Assembly (NCBI RefSeq): GCF_000718255.1
Contig: NZ_JOFJ01000021.1
Span: 25,085-89,084 of the forward strand
DNA length: 64,000 nt
Reading direction: 5' to 3'
Source: Spirillospora albida
GTDB lineage: Bacteria; Actinomycetota; Actinomycetes; Streptosporangiales; Streptosporangiaceae
The notes under the pieces are model-generated. The model was not told the DNA's origin. It saw only the letters and a program-made list of their open reading frames with translations, and did no database searches. Every line of letters starts with the position of its first letter. Position 1 is the stretch's first letter. This document shows positions 8,326 through 16,344 of this stretch, piece by piece. The translations under genes and the position numbers were made by a program.

Positions 8326-9192
8326 CTACGTCTGGGCGCGGCGGGCCCTGCGCATCGCGCGGGACGCGATGGGCGAGTAGCGCAGCCGGTCGATCATGAC
8401 CTTGTCGCCGGCGCGCATCGAGCGGGCGAAGATCTGGAAGCGGCGCTCGTCGGCGGACGTCCAGCGCAGCCCGAACCGGTCCCGGAGGACGGGCGGGAGG
8501 GACGCGATGCCCGTCCGGCGCAAGAGGGCCGAGGGCGGCGTCGCCAGGTGCCCCCAGGCGGACGCGGGCAGCGGCCAGCCCGGCGGGGGCGGCAGCGGCC
8601 TGCGGTCGAGCTCGATGAGGAGCTGGACGGTGTCGTTGTTCTCCAGCCGGTCGTGGATCATCGAGTCGACGTACTCGCGGAAGGTCGCCGGGCTTTCCGG
8701 GATGTGGCGCTCGGTGATGCCGAGGGCGAGGCCGAGGCGGGTCCACTCCTCGTGCAGGACGCGCGCGCGGCGAGGCGTGATCGGGGTGCCGAACAGCTCC
8801 TGCGTCTGGATCATGCCGTGCAGGAGGGTGGCGTGCACCCACAGGTAGGCCTCGGGGTTGAGCGCGTGGTAGCGGCGGCCCTGGGCGTCCACGCCCTTGA
8901 TGTCCTTGTGGATCTCCCGCAGCCGCGCCGCCTCGAGGCGTCCGCGCTCCTCGCCCCGGTAGCCGAGGAAGTCGATCGTCGACTCGACCGTGCGGGTGAG
9001 GCGTCCCCAGCGGTCCTCGACGAACTGGGAGTGGTCGCCGACGCCCGCGCCGACGACGGGGTGGGCGACCTGGAGGAGCAGGATCGCGCGGCCGCCGAAG
9101 ACGCCGCGCCAGTCTCCGGCGTAGCGCCAGATGAGGGAGCCGGGGCCGGGGATGGATCCGGCGGCGGTCCGGCGGACGTCGGTCTCGGTCAT
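8326..9192 (-). CDS. MpaB-type oxygenase (DUF2236, latex-clearing-protein-like fold)
   Basis: A 288-residue member of the ER-bound oxygenase MpaB / rubber oxygenase catalytic family (DUF2236). Family signatures seen are the N-terminal WRYAGDWRGVFGGRAILLLQVAHPVVGAGV with the conserved His, the HALNPEAYLWVHATLLHGM segment with two His likely to ligate heme, and the later WTSADERRFQIFARSM block. Fungal MpaB cleaves a prenyl chain oxidatively and bacterial Lcp cleaves polyisoprene; the natural substrate of the small actinobacterial members is unknown. No signal peptide is visible, unlike Lcp. It is the first gene of an operon with the TetR gene. Confidence 0.75.
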   Translation of the reverse strand: MTETDVRRTAAGSIPGPGSLIWRYAGDWRGVFGGRAILLLQVAHPVVGAGVGDHSQFVEDRWGRLTRTVESTIDFLGYRGEERGRLEAARLREIHKDIKGVDAQGRRYHALNPEAYLWVHATLLHGMIQTQELFGTPITPRRARVLHEEWTRLGLALGITERHIPESPATFREYVDSMIHDRLENNDTVQLLIELDRRPLPPPPGWPLPASAWGHLATPPSALLRRTGIASLPPVLRDRFGLRWTSADERRFQIFARSMRAGDKVMIDRLRYSPIASRAMRRARRAQT

Positions 9193-9217
9193 GCCGCATC
9201 ACCCTGCTTTGAGACTG

Positions 9218-9236
9218 TGATACGAAATTTGTATCA
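9218..9236. promoter_or_regulatory. TetR-type operator upstream of the MpaB-TetR operon
   Basis: Perfect arms TGATAC and GTATCA flank a 7-base AT-rich centre (GAAATTT) whose inner AA/TT also pairs. It lies 26-44 bases upstream of the oxygenase start in an AT-rich patch that probably holds the promoter. Position and symmetry suit the TetR protein encoded by the second gene of the operon. Confidence 0.65.
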
Positions 9237-9328
9237 AATATCCGGACGCTTGTCACCGGCGTTCCGGTTTCACCATGAGATCGGGCGAACACCGTGCGTG
9301 GCGACCGGGCGCGGGCCAGGATGGCGGC

Positions 9329-10276
9329 ATGAGCTTCCCGCCGATGCCCGGGTACGACACCATCAACCTGGTCTCCGACCTGGAGCCGGTGGCGGCCGTG
9401 CGGGACGGCGAGATCGGCGAGCGGATGCGCGCCTACCCCCGGCTGCTGCCCGCCGGGTCCCCCGACTTCGGGTTCGCCGAGCAGCGCGGCCGGGAGTGGC
9501 GCGTCCGCTACGCGGGCGCGACCGAGCCGTCCGAGGCCCGGCACGCCCTCGGCCGCCACCTGCGCGGCGCGGCGGCGGGCGCCCCCGACGCCGCCGGCCT
9601 GCTCGCCGCCGCCGGACGCCTCGACCCCGAGGACGGCGCGCAGGACCGGCGGGACGACTGGCCGGTCCGCGACCGGCGGTTCCGCATCATCCGGATCGAG
9701 AAGTTCACCCTGCTCGGCGACAGGACGATGGAGCCGCCCCGCCCCACCGACGACGCGCCCGCCGCCGACCCGCCGCTCGCCGACCACCTGCTCGACCCGC
9801 GCGCCCCGGCGGGCCAGTGGGAGGCGCAGCTGCGGCTGAACCTGATCGCCTACACGCCTCTGCCGCCGGGCGTCCCGCCGGCCGTCCGGGAGGAGGCGCG
9901 CGAGGCGATGCGCACGCACCCCGGGCTCGTCCTGCTGCCCCCGACGTTCACCGTCGTCGAGGTCAAGGGCGCCGCGTGGGAGCCGCTGACCGGCGGGAGC
10001 ACCCCGCGGCAGGCCGTCGGCAACCTGGCGGGCTACTTCATCGACCTGCTCCCCCGCCTCCGCGCGTTCCGGAACGACCCGCCGACCGGCGCGGAGCTCG
10101 CGGAGTGGGCGCGCGCGAGCGCGGAGATCAGGGCGTCGTCCGGCCACGACATCGAGGTGATCGGCCGCCGGTTCCGCGTCGTCCGCGTCTCACGCCTGAT
10201 CCGGCTCGGCCGGGACGGCCCCGAGGGCACCCGCCCGTCCGACCAGGACCGCTGCGGCGCCGACCGGGGCCTTTGA
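9329..10276 (+). CDS. DUF5954-family protein
   Basis: A 315-residue soluble protein resembling the DUF5954 family of streptomycetes and relatives: an N-terminal 'DPVAAVRDGEIGERMRAYPRLLP' type block, then FRIIRIEKFTLLGDRTMEPPRPTD and, near the end, RRFRVVRVSRLIRLGRDGPEGTRPSD. The last two look like an internal duplication (R-x-FR-V/I-x-R-V/I at about 113 and 286). Function is unknown. Start ATG 9329 follows a CAGGATGG ribosome site; an upstream in-frame ATG at 9275 adds 18 unlikely residues. It converges on the roadblock gene at 10287. Confidence 0.6.
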   Translation: MSFPPMPGYDTINLVSDLEPVAAVRDGEIGERMRAYPRLLPAGSPDFGFAEQRGREWRVRYAGATEPSEARHALGRHLRGAAAGAPDAAGLLAAAGRLDPEDGAQDRRDDWPVRDRRFRIIRIEKFTLLGDRTMEPPRPTDDAPAADPPLADHLLDPRAPAGQWEAQLRLNLIAYTPLPPGVPPAVREEAREAMRTHPGLVLLPPTFTVVEVKGAAWEPLTGGSTPRQAVGNLAGYFIDLLPRLRAFRNDPPTGAELAEWARASAEIRASSGHDIEVIGRRFRVVRVSRLIRLGRDGPEGTRPSDQDRCGADRGL

Positions 10277-10286
10277 CGCCGCCGGG

Positions 10287-10694
10287 TCAGAACGTGGGCC
10301 GGGGCTGGGAGGACAGATGCTCGCCCACCCGCTTCACCAGGACGGCCATCTCGTAGCTGATCGTGCCCGGGTCCACGTTCGCGTCGCTGAGAACGGTCAG
10401 GGACGCGCCCTCGCCGGCGGCGGTGACGAACAGGAAGGCGTTCTCCATCTCGATGATGCTCTGGTGGACGGAGCCGCCCTGGAAGCGGCGGCGGGCGCCC
10501 TGCGCGAGGCTCTGCAGGCCGGCGGCCAGCGCGGACAGGTAGTCGGCGTCCGCGCGGGTCAGTCCGGCGGACGCGCCCATCAGCAGGCCGTCGGCGGACT
10601 GCACCACGGCCATCGTCACCTCGGGGACCCGCTCCACGAGGCCGTTGATGAGCCAGTCGAGGTGGCCGGACGTCTCGGTCCGCTGCGTCGTCAC
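10287..10694 (-). CDS. Roadblock/LC7-domain protein (CvnB-like)
   Basis: A 135-residue roadblock/LC7 protein, the family that acts as GTPase-activating or scaffold partner of MglA/CvnD-type small GTPases. It closely parallels the CvnB protein at 14910: LDWLINGLVERVPEV..AVVQSADGLLM, then DADYLSALAAGLQSLAQGARRRFQGGSVHQSIIEM. The GTG start is preceded by AAGGAG at good spacing. It follows the GMC oxidoreductase by 21 bases on the same strand, and both are divergent from cvnABCD, so the second roadblock subunit probably feeds into the same signalling system. Confidence 0.85.
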   Translation of the reverse strand: MTTQRTETSGHLDWLINGLVERVPEVTMAVVQSADGLLMGASAGLTRADADYLSALAAGLQSLAQGARRRFQGGSVHQSIIEMENAFLFVTAAGEGASLTVLSDANVDPGTISYEMAVLVKRVGEHLSSQPRPTF

Positions 10695-10715
10695 GGGGTG
10701 TTCTCCTTCGTCGGG

Positions 10716-12296
10716 TCAGGCGCCGGAGCGGATGAGTTCCGCGGCGCGCCACGCCATCGCCATGATCGGTCCGTTCAGGTTGCCCGACACCATCGACGGC
10801 AGGACGGAGCAGTCCACGACGCGGAGGGCCTCGACGCCCCGGACGCGGAGCGCCCCGTCGACGACGTCGGTGCCGTCCGGGCCCATCGCGCAGGTGCCGA
10901 TGGTGTGGTAGCCGCAGTAGCCCTGGTCGAGGGCGGCGTCGATGACGTCCTGCGGGTCCCGGACGCGGGGTCCGGGGTCGATCTCGGCCTGGACGCGGCC
11001 GGCGATCGGGTCGTGGGTGAACAGCTCGCGCACGCGGTGGAAGATGTCGACGCCGACCTTCCGGTCGTGGTCGGAGGTGAGGTAGCCGGGGTCGATGTCG
11101 ACGGGGGCGTCGGGGTCGGCGGACGTGATGCGCAGGCTCCCCTCGCTGTCGGGCCGCAGGATGTAGCCGAGCGCGCTCATGCCGGGTTCGCGCTCGAGGC
11201 GGAGCGCCTTGCCGGGCACCTGCGGCGCGGCGGAGAACGGCGCGAAGAGGAACTGGGCGTCGGGACGGTCGAGCCCGGGGCGCGACTTGAAGAACCCGAT
11301 GACGTCGTAGGCGGGGACGGCGAGCGGGCCGCGCCGGGACGCGAGGTACTTCAGGCCGGCGAGGGCCTGCCGGGGGCCGGTGCCGAGCAGCCGGTTGTAG
11401 CCGAGGTCGTCCTTGAGGCGGAATTGGAGTTTGAAGCAGCGGTGCTCGCGGAGGCGGGCGCCGACATTCGGGCTGTCGACGAGAACGTCCACTCCGGCGT
11501 CGCGCAGGACATCGGCGGGACCGATGCCGGAAAGCTGAAGAAGTTTCGGAGTGGCCAGGCTGCCGGTGGCGATGATCACTTCGGCGTTCGCGCGATAGTC
11601 GCCGGCCCGAGTGGCGACTCCGATCGCGCGGCCACTTTCGGCCAGAATTCGCGTGGCATGGGCGTCGGTGACAACGGTCAGATTGGGACGTTTCTCTGCC
11701 GGCCGGAGGAACGCGTGGGCCGCGCTGACGCGGCGGCCGTCCCGGATCGTGGACATGGCGTAGCCGATGCGCTCGTCATCGGATTCGTTGAGGTCCTGGA
11801 CGCGCCGCCAGCCGAGCCGCCCCGCCGACTCCATGGCCTCCTCGCACAGCTCCTCGGCGACGGCCGCCGTCGAGATCGGGAGGGGGCCGCCGACCCCCCT
11901 GGTGGCGGTGCCTCCGAGGGCGTTGTCCTCGATCTCCTTGAAGACGGGAAGGAGCACGTCCCAGGCCCAGTCCGGGTCGCCGAGCGCGTCGTAGTCGGCG
12001 CGCGCTCCGCGGTTGTAGACCATGCCGTTGATGGCGCTGGAGCCGCCGAGCGTCCGGCCCCGCACCCAGTCCTCGACGCGTCCGGACGGCCCGATCGGCC
12101 GGACGGGGAAATGCCAGGCCAGGGACGGATGGTCCATGAGCAGGCCGAACCCTTTGGGAATGCGGATCAGCGGACTGCGGTCGCGTCCGCCGGCCTCCAG
12201 AAGGAGCACCGTGACATCCGGGTCGGCGGAGAGCCGGTCGGCGAGCACGCAACCGGCGGATCCGGCTCCGACGATGATGTAGTCGAAATCGTGCAA
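10716..12296 (-). CDS. GMC-family FAD oxidoreductase
   Basis: A 526-residue glucose-methanol-choline oxidoreductase. The Rossmann FAD motif is at the extreme N-terminus (DYIIVGAGSAGCVLADRLS, about 4-22) with LLLEAGG following. GMC signature 1 appears as RGRTLGGSSAINGMVYNRG, and the C-terminal catalytic region has GYCGYHTIGTCAMG with His, then RVVDCSVLPSMVSGN (N as the second catalytic residue). It oxidises an alcohol, probably with O2 or another acceptor; the substrate is not evident. The start is TTG at 12296, five bases after GAAGGAG; no ATG fits. It forms an operon with the roadblock gene and is divergent from the conservon. Confidence 0.88.
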   Translation of the reverse strand: MHDFDYIIVGAGSAGCVLADRLSADPDVTVLLLEAGGRDRSPLIRIPKGFGLLMDHPSLAWHFPVRPIGPSGRVEDWVRGRTLGGSSAINGMVYNRGARADYDALGDPDWAWDVLLPVFKEIEDNALGGTATRGVGGPLPISTAAVAEELCEEAMESAGRLGWRRVQDLNESDDERIGYAMSTIRDGRRVSAAHAFLRPAEKRPNLTVVTDAHATRILAESGRAIGVATRAGDYRANAEVIIATGSLATPKLLQLSGIGPADVLRDAGVDVLVDSPNVGARLREHRCFKLQFRLKDDLGYNRLLGTGPRQALAGLKYLASRRGPLAVPAYDVIGFFKSRPGLDRPDAQFLFAPFSAAPQVPGKALRLEREPGMSALGYILRPDSEGSLRITSADPDAPVDIDPGYLTSDHDRKVGVDIFHRVRELFTHDPIAGRVQAEIDPGPRVRDPQDVIDAALDQGYCGYHTIGTCAMGPDGTDVVDGALRVRGVEALRVVDCSVLPSMVSGNLNGPIMAMAWRAAELIRSGA

Positions 12297-12430
12297 GAGG
12301 GCTCCTTCGTCTCCGCGCGATAATCCCACCGGTGCCACCCGAAGATCCACAAAATGGTTACAGTCGTGCAAATCGCCCGCTACCGTAACGCGGTGTTCCG
12401 TCCCGCATGATCGAGTTGAGAGACGCGACG

Positions 12431-12487
12431 ATGAACGATGTGAACGCCCGCCCGGCCCTCCGCGCGGAACGGCGTCCCGCACGATGA
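12431..12487 (+). CDS. Possible 18-codon leader ORF coupled to cvnA
   Basis: ATG at 12431 opens an 18-codon frame (MNDVNARPALRAERRPAR) whose TGA overlaps the cvnA start as ATGA. A purine-rich GAGAGA lies about 10 bases upstream, whereas cvnA itself has no good ribosome site, so translation of the leader may deliver ribosomes to cvnA. There is no homology to judge by, and it could be chance. Confidence 0.3.
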   Translation: MNDVNARPALRAERRPAR

Positions 12488-14913
12488 GGGCGCGCCGGGG
12501 GTCGATCCGCTTCACGCTGTTCGGCCTGCTCACGATCCCGCTCGTCTCGCTCGTCGCGCTCTGGGGCTTCGCGGCGCAGGGGGCGGTCTCGGACGCGCTC
12601 GAGAAGCGCAACCTCGACACCGTCAACCGGGTCTACGGCGACGCCGCCACCGCCATGCTCGTCCAGGTCGCGCAGGAGCGGACCGAGTCGGTGATGTGGC
12701 TGAGCGCCCGCGGGCAGCTCCCCCGGACGGCGATGGACGCGCAGCGCCGCCGCACCGACGGCACCCTCGACAGCGTCCGGCGGGCCTTCCGGTCCGACTC
12801 GTTCCGCCGCGGGCTGAACGACGAGATGAAGCAGCGGCTCGCCACCATGGAGAGCAAGATCGACCAGCTGGGCGCCGTCCGGCAGGGCATCGACTCCGGG
12901 ACGACCGCGAAGCTCACCGTCTTCAACTCCTACAACGACGTCATGGACGCGCACTTCGGCCTGGTCTTCCGGATGATCGGAATCAAGGACCACACGATCT
13001 ACCGCCAGGCGTACCAGCTCACCCAGGCGTCCCTCGCGCAGGAGCTCGCCGCGCGCTCGGCGACGCTCGGCGGCGGCGCCCTCATCGCGGGCGGGGTGAT
13101 GTCGGCCGACGAGCGGGCCACGTTCACCCGGCTCGTCAACGAGCAGCGGTACCTTATGGCGGACTCCATCGCCCAGTTCGAGCCGCGGATCAGCGCGCCC
13201 TACGCGCAGCTGCTCGCGTCCCCCGCGTACCGGGAGCTCCGGGCGCTGGAGGACCGCATCATGGCGCATCCCGGCGGCAGGGCCCGGCTGCCCATCAAGC
13301 CCATGGCGTGGAAGACGGCGACCGAGACCTACATCGGCGGTCTCGCCAGGGCGCTCGGCGTGTCCCGCAACATCCTCGGCGAGCGGTCGAAGTCGTCCGG
13401 CGACGCGATCCTGCTGCGCCTGGGGCTGGTCGGCGGCGTCGGCCTCCTCGCCGTCCTGCTGTCGGCGTTCCTGATGCTGCGGTTCGGCCGCCGCGTCAGC
13501 CGGGAGCTGAACGGCCTGCGGTCGGCGGCGCGCGAGCTCGCCGAGCAGCGGCTGCCCGAGGTCGTCGGCCGGCTGAGCCGCGGCGAGGACGTCTGCCCGG
13601 ACGAGGCGGCGCCGCCGCTGCGGATCGGGAGGACCGCCGAGGTGGCGGACGTCGCGGAGGCGTTCTCGTCCGTGCAGCGGACCGCGGTGGAGGCGGCCAT
13701 CGGCCAGGCCGACATGCGCAAGGCCGTCAACCAGGTGTTCCGGAACCTGGCCCGCCGCAACCAGTCGCTGCTGCACCGGCAGCTGACCATGCTCGACACG
13801 CTGGAGCGGAAGGCGAGCGATCCGGAGGAACTGGAGGACCTGTTCCGGATCGACCACCTCACGACCCGCATGCGCCGGCACGCGGAGGGCCTGATCATCC
13901 TGTCCGGCGCGACGCCGGGCCGCGGCTGGCGCCGCCCGGTCAAGGTCCTGGACGTGCTGCGCGGCGCGATCGGCGAGATCGAGGACTACCAGCGGGTCGA
14001 GGTCGCGAGCAACGCCGAGGAGTCGGTCGTCGGCGGCGCCGTCGCGGACCTCATCCACCTGCTGGCGGAGCTGGTCGAGAACGCGGTCTCGTTCTCCCCG
14101 CCGAACACCCACGTCGAGATCAACGCGGGGCTGGTCGGGAACGGGTTCGTGGTCGAGATCCACGACCGCGGGCTCGGCATGAGCCCGGAGCGGCTCGCCG
14201 CGGTCAACGAGCAGCTCGCCCGGCCGCCGGAGTTCAGCCTGTCGGACGGCGACCAGCTCGGCCTGTTCGTCGTCGGGCACCTCGCCCACAAGCACGGCAT
14301 CCGGGTGTCGCTCGTCCCGAACGCCTACGGCGGCCTGAAGACCATCGTGCTGCTGCCGCACCTCCTCGTGGTGACGCCGGACGAGATGCGCGAGGGCATC
14401 GGCCAGGAGCCCCCGGAGCCCGAGGCGCGGCCGGAGTTCCCGACCGGCCCGCAGCCCGCGTACGAGACGGGGCCTCAGGCGGTGTACGAGACCGGGCCGC
14501 AGGCTTCCGTCGGCGCGCACCACGTCCCGCGGCACATGGCCCAGCCCCAACCCCAGCCCGAGCCGCAAACGCAGCCGCGAACGCAGCCGCAGGCCGCGCC
14601 GGTACCGGTGACCGTGCCGGCGCAGGGACCGGCGGCGGAGGACGCGAACGGCGGGAACGGCGCGAACGGCGCGACCCACGCGGGCATGCCGCGCCGGGTG
14701 CGCCGCGCGAACCTGGCGCCCGAGTTGCGGGGCGGCGGCGCGAACGGCACCGGGGAGACGCCCCGTCCGGGCGGCCGGTCGCCGGACCGGGCGCGGTCCG
14801 TCATGGCCTCGATGCAGAGCGGGTGGCAGCGCGGGCGCGCGACGCCCACCGGTGCGGACGACTCAGGCGACCGGGAACCCGACCCCGGCGCCGGGAACCG
14901 AGGTGAGCGATGA
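12484..14913 (+). CDS. cvnA: Conservon sensor kinase-like protein CvnA
   Basis: A 809-residue membrane protein and first gene of a conservon. TM1 is at about 12-32 (LFGLLTIPLVSLVALWGF) and TM2 at about 317-336; between them lies a nitrate/nitrite-sensor-like (NIT) extracytoplasmic helical domain. A HAMP-like segment is followed by a dimerisation region (RRNQSLLHRQLTMLDTLE) and a HATPase domain with N-box ELVENAVSFSPP (about 532) and G1 box DRGLGMS (about 560). The tail after 640 is Pro/Gln rich with QPQPEPQ repeats and probably disordered. CvnA proteins of streptomycetes act with CvnB-D as a membrane complex likened to eukaryotic GPCR signalling. Its stop overlaps cvnB as ATGA. Confidence 0.9.
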   Translation: MRARRGSIRFTLFGLLTIPLVSLVALWGFAAQGAVSDALEKRNLDTVNRVYGDAATAMLVQVAQERTESVMWLSARGQLPRTAMDAQRRRTDGTLDSVRRAFRSDSFRRGLNDEMKQRLATMESKIDQLGAVRQGIDSGTTAKLTVFNSYNDVMDAHFGLVFRMIGIKDHTIYRQAYQLTQASLAQELAARSATLGGGALIAGGVMSADERATFTRLVNEQRYLMADSIAQFEPRISAPYAQLLASPAYRELRALEDRIMAHPGGRARLPIKPMAWKTATETYIGGLARALGVSRNILGERSKSSGDAILLRLGLVGGVGLLAVLLSAFLMLRFGRRVSRELNGLRSAARELAEQRLPEVVGRLSRGEDVCPDEAAPPLRIGRTAEVADVAEAFSSVQRTAVEAAIGQADMRKAVNQVFRNLARRNQSLLHRQLTMLDTLERKASDPEELEDLFRIDHLTTRMRRHAEGLIILSGATPGRGWRRPVKVLDVLRGAIGEIEDYQRVEVASNAEESVVGGAVADLIHLLAELVENAVSFSPPNTHVEINAGLVGNGFVVEIHDRGLGMSPERLAAVNEQLARPPEFSLSDGDQLGLFVVGHLAHKHGIRVSLVPNAYGGLKTIVLLPHLLVVTPDEMREGIGQEPPEPEARPEFPTGPQPAYETGPQAVYETGPQASVGAHHVPRHMAQPQPQPEPQTQPRTQPQAAPVPVTVPAQGPAAEDANGGNGANGATHAGMPRRVRRANLAPELRGGGANGTGETPRPGGRSPDRARSVMASMQSGWQRGRATPTGADDSGDREPDPGAGNRGER

Positions 14914-15302
14914 CCATGCCCCGCACGGCCTCCGAGGTGGAGCGGCTGCTCGACGGCCTGGCCGGACGCGTCTCCGGCGTGGCGGGCGCGGTCGTGCTGT
15001 CCCGCCGGGGACTCGTCGTCGCGGCGTCCGGCGGCCTGAGCCAGGAGGACGCGGAGCACCTGTCCGCCCTGGTGTCCGGCGTCCAGGGCCTCGCGCGCGG
15101 CGCGTGCCGCCGGTTCGACGGCGGATCGGTGCTGCAGAGCGTCATCGAGATGGACACGGTGATCCTTTTCATGGCCCCGGCCGGGGAGGCCGCCACGGTC
15201 GCCGTGCTCGCCCGCGCCGACGCCGACGCGGGCGCGATCGCCTACGAGATCGCGGAACTCGCGACCCGGCTCGCCGACGCGGGTGCGGGCTCGGCGGGGT
15301 GA
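14910..15302 (+). CDS. cvnB: Conservon roadblock/LC7 protein CvnB
   Basis: A 130-residue roadblock/LC7 protein: LLDGLAGRVSGVAGAVVLSRRGLVVAASG, then EDAEHLSALVSGVQGLARG and RRFDGGSVLQSVIEMD. It belongs to the same family as MglB, which stimulates the GTPase MglA; in conservons CvnB is the presumed partner of CvnD. It is translationally coupled to cvnA (ATGA) and six bases ahead of cvnC. Confidence 0.92.
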   Translation: MTMPRTASEVERLLDGLAGRVSGVAGAVVLSRRGLVVAASGGLSQEDAEHLSALVSGVQGLARGACRRFDGGSVLQSVIEMDTVILFMAPAGEAATVAVLARADADAGAIAYEIAELATRLADAGAGSAG

Positions 15303-15308
15303 CCGGCG

Positions 15309-15680
15309 ATGGCGCCGAAGGACAGATGGCTCGACCAGGACGCCGGACCGGTGGTCCGGCCCTACACCCTCACCCGGGGCCGGACGCGGCCGCGCGGTGA
15401 CGCCCTCGACCTCATCGTCGTCCTGGAGGCGACGAACATCCCGGAGAGCCCGCGGCTGCGGCTGAGCCCGGAGCACCGGATGCTGCTGGCGCTGTGCCGG
15501 CGGCCGATCGCGTTCGCCGACCTGGCGTCGGAGGTGGACCTGCCGGTCGGCGTGGTCCGCGTCCTGGTGGACGACCTGCGCGACGAGAACCTGGTCCGGG
15601 CGCTGAAGCCGACCCCGGCGGGCGACGCGCCCGACGAGTTCGTACTAAGGAAGCTGCTGCATGGACTCCGCGCACTTTGA
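15309..15680 (+). CDS. cvnC: Conservon DUF742 protein CvnC
   Basis: A 123-residue DUF742 protein: VVRPYTLTRGRTRPRG near the N-terminus, LSPEHRMLLALCRRPIAFADLASEVDLPVGVVRVLVDDL (a winged-helix-like region) and a C-terminal LRKLLHGLRAL that ends every CvnC. The role is unknown; it sits invariably between CvnB and CvnD. Its last 20 bases overlap the start of cvnD. Confidence 0.92.
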   Translation: MAPKDRWLDQDAGPVVRPYTLTRGRTRPRGDALDLIVVLEATNIPESPRLRLSPEHRMLLALCRRPIAFADLASEVDLPVGVVRVLVDDLRDENLVRALKPTPAGDAPDEFVLRKLLHGLRAL

Positions 15681-16290
15681 GACAGCGCCCCCCGGAACCG
15701 CCGGGACCGGCGCGCCGCCCGACGCGGACCGCCCGATCACCGCGAAGATCCTCATCGCGGGGGGCTTCGGCGTGGGCAAGACGACGATGGTGGGCGCGAT
15801 CAGCGAGATCCGCCCCCTGCGCACCGAGGAGCTCCTCACCGACCGGAGCGTCGGGGTGGACGACACGGCGGGCGTGGACCGCAAGACCAGCACCACGGTC
15901 GCGATGGACTTCGGCCGCATCACGCTCGAGGACAACCTGATCCTGTACCTGTTCGGGACGCCCGGCCAGCAGCGGTTCTGGTTCATGTGGGACGAGCTGG
16001 CGCACGGCGCGATCGGCGCGGTCGTCCTCGCCGACGTGCGGCGGCTCGCGGACTGCTTCCCGGCCGTCGACTACTTCGAGGACCGCGGCACCCCGTTCGT
16101 CGTGGCGGTGAACTGCTTCGACGGGGCGGCCCGGAAGGATCCGCGGGACGTGCGGATCGCGCTCGACCTGGAGGAGACGGTCCCGCTGGTGATGTGCGAC
16201 GTCCGGCACCGCGAGTCGGCGAAGGGCGTGCTGATCACGATGATCGAGCACGTGCTGGGCGACGCGACGGTGCGGACCGGCGTCATCTGA
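15661..16290 (+). CDS. cvnD: Conservon small GTPase CvnD
   Basis: A 209-residue Ras-like/ATP-GTP-binding protein. The P-loop GGFGVGKT is at 34-41; DDTAGVDRKTSTTVAMDFG is the switch region, FGTPGQQRFWFMW the DxxG-type G3 region and NCFD the G4 (NKxD) motif. MglA-related CvnD proteins bind GTP and are thought to be controlled by CvnB. The first 25 residues are Pro/Gly-rich and poorly conserved. It is the last gene of the conservon and is followed by overlapping hairpins at 16291-16333. Confidence 0.92.
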   Translation: MDSAHFETAPPGTAGTGAPPDADRPITAKILIAGGFGVGKTTMVGAISEIRPLRTEELLTDRSVGVDDTAGVDRKTSTTVAMDFGRITLEDNLILYLFGTPGQQRFWFMWDELAHGAIGAVVLADVRRLADCFPAVDYFEDRGTPFVVAVNCFDGAARKDPRDVRIALDLEETVPLVMCDVRHRESAKGVLITMIEHVLGDATVRTGVI

Positions 16291-16333
16291 CCCGGGGCGG
16301 ACGACGCCCTCCGCCCCGGGGGACGGAGGGCGT
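16291..16333. terminator. Two mutually exclusive hairpins between convergent cvnD and hsaF
   Basis: Directly after the cvnD stop, CCCGGGGCGGA (16291-16301) pairs perfectly with TCCGCCCCGGG (16310-16320). An overlapping stem pairs ACGCCCTCCG (16304-16313) with CGGAGGGCGT (16324-16333). The second would serve the minus-strand hsaF transcript. Neither has a U-tract, which is usual for high-GC actinomycetes. Confidence 0.65.
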
Positions 16334-16344
16334 GCCCGCGGGGT

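Noticed and set aside
6077..10147. Very long minus-strand open frame (over 1300 codons) antisense to the beta-helix, TetR and oxygenase genes
   Set aside because: Arg/Pro/Gly/Ala-rich translation with no domain, crossing well-supported genes; a shadow of high third-position GC.
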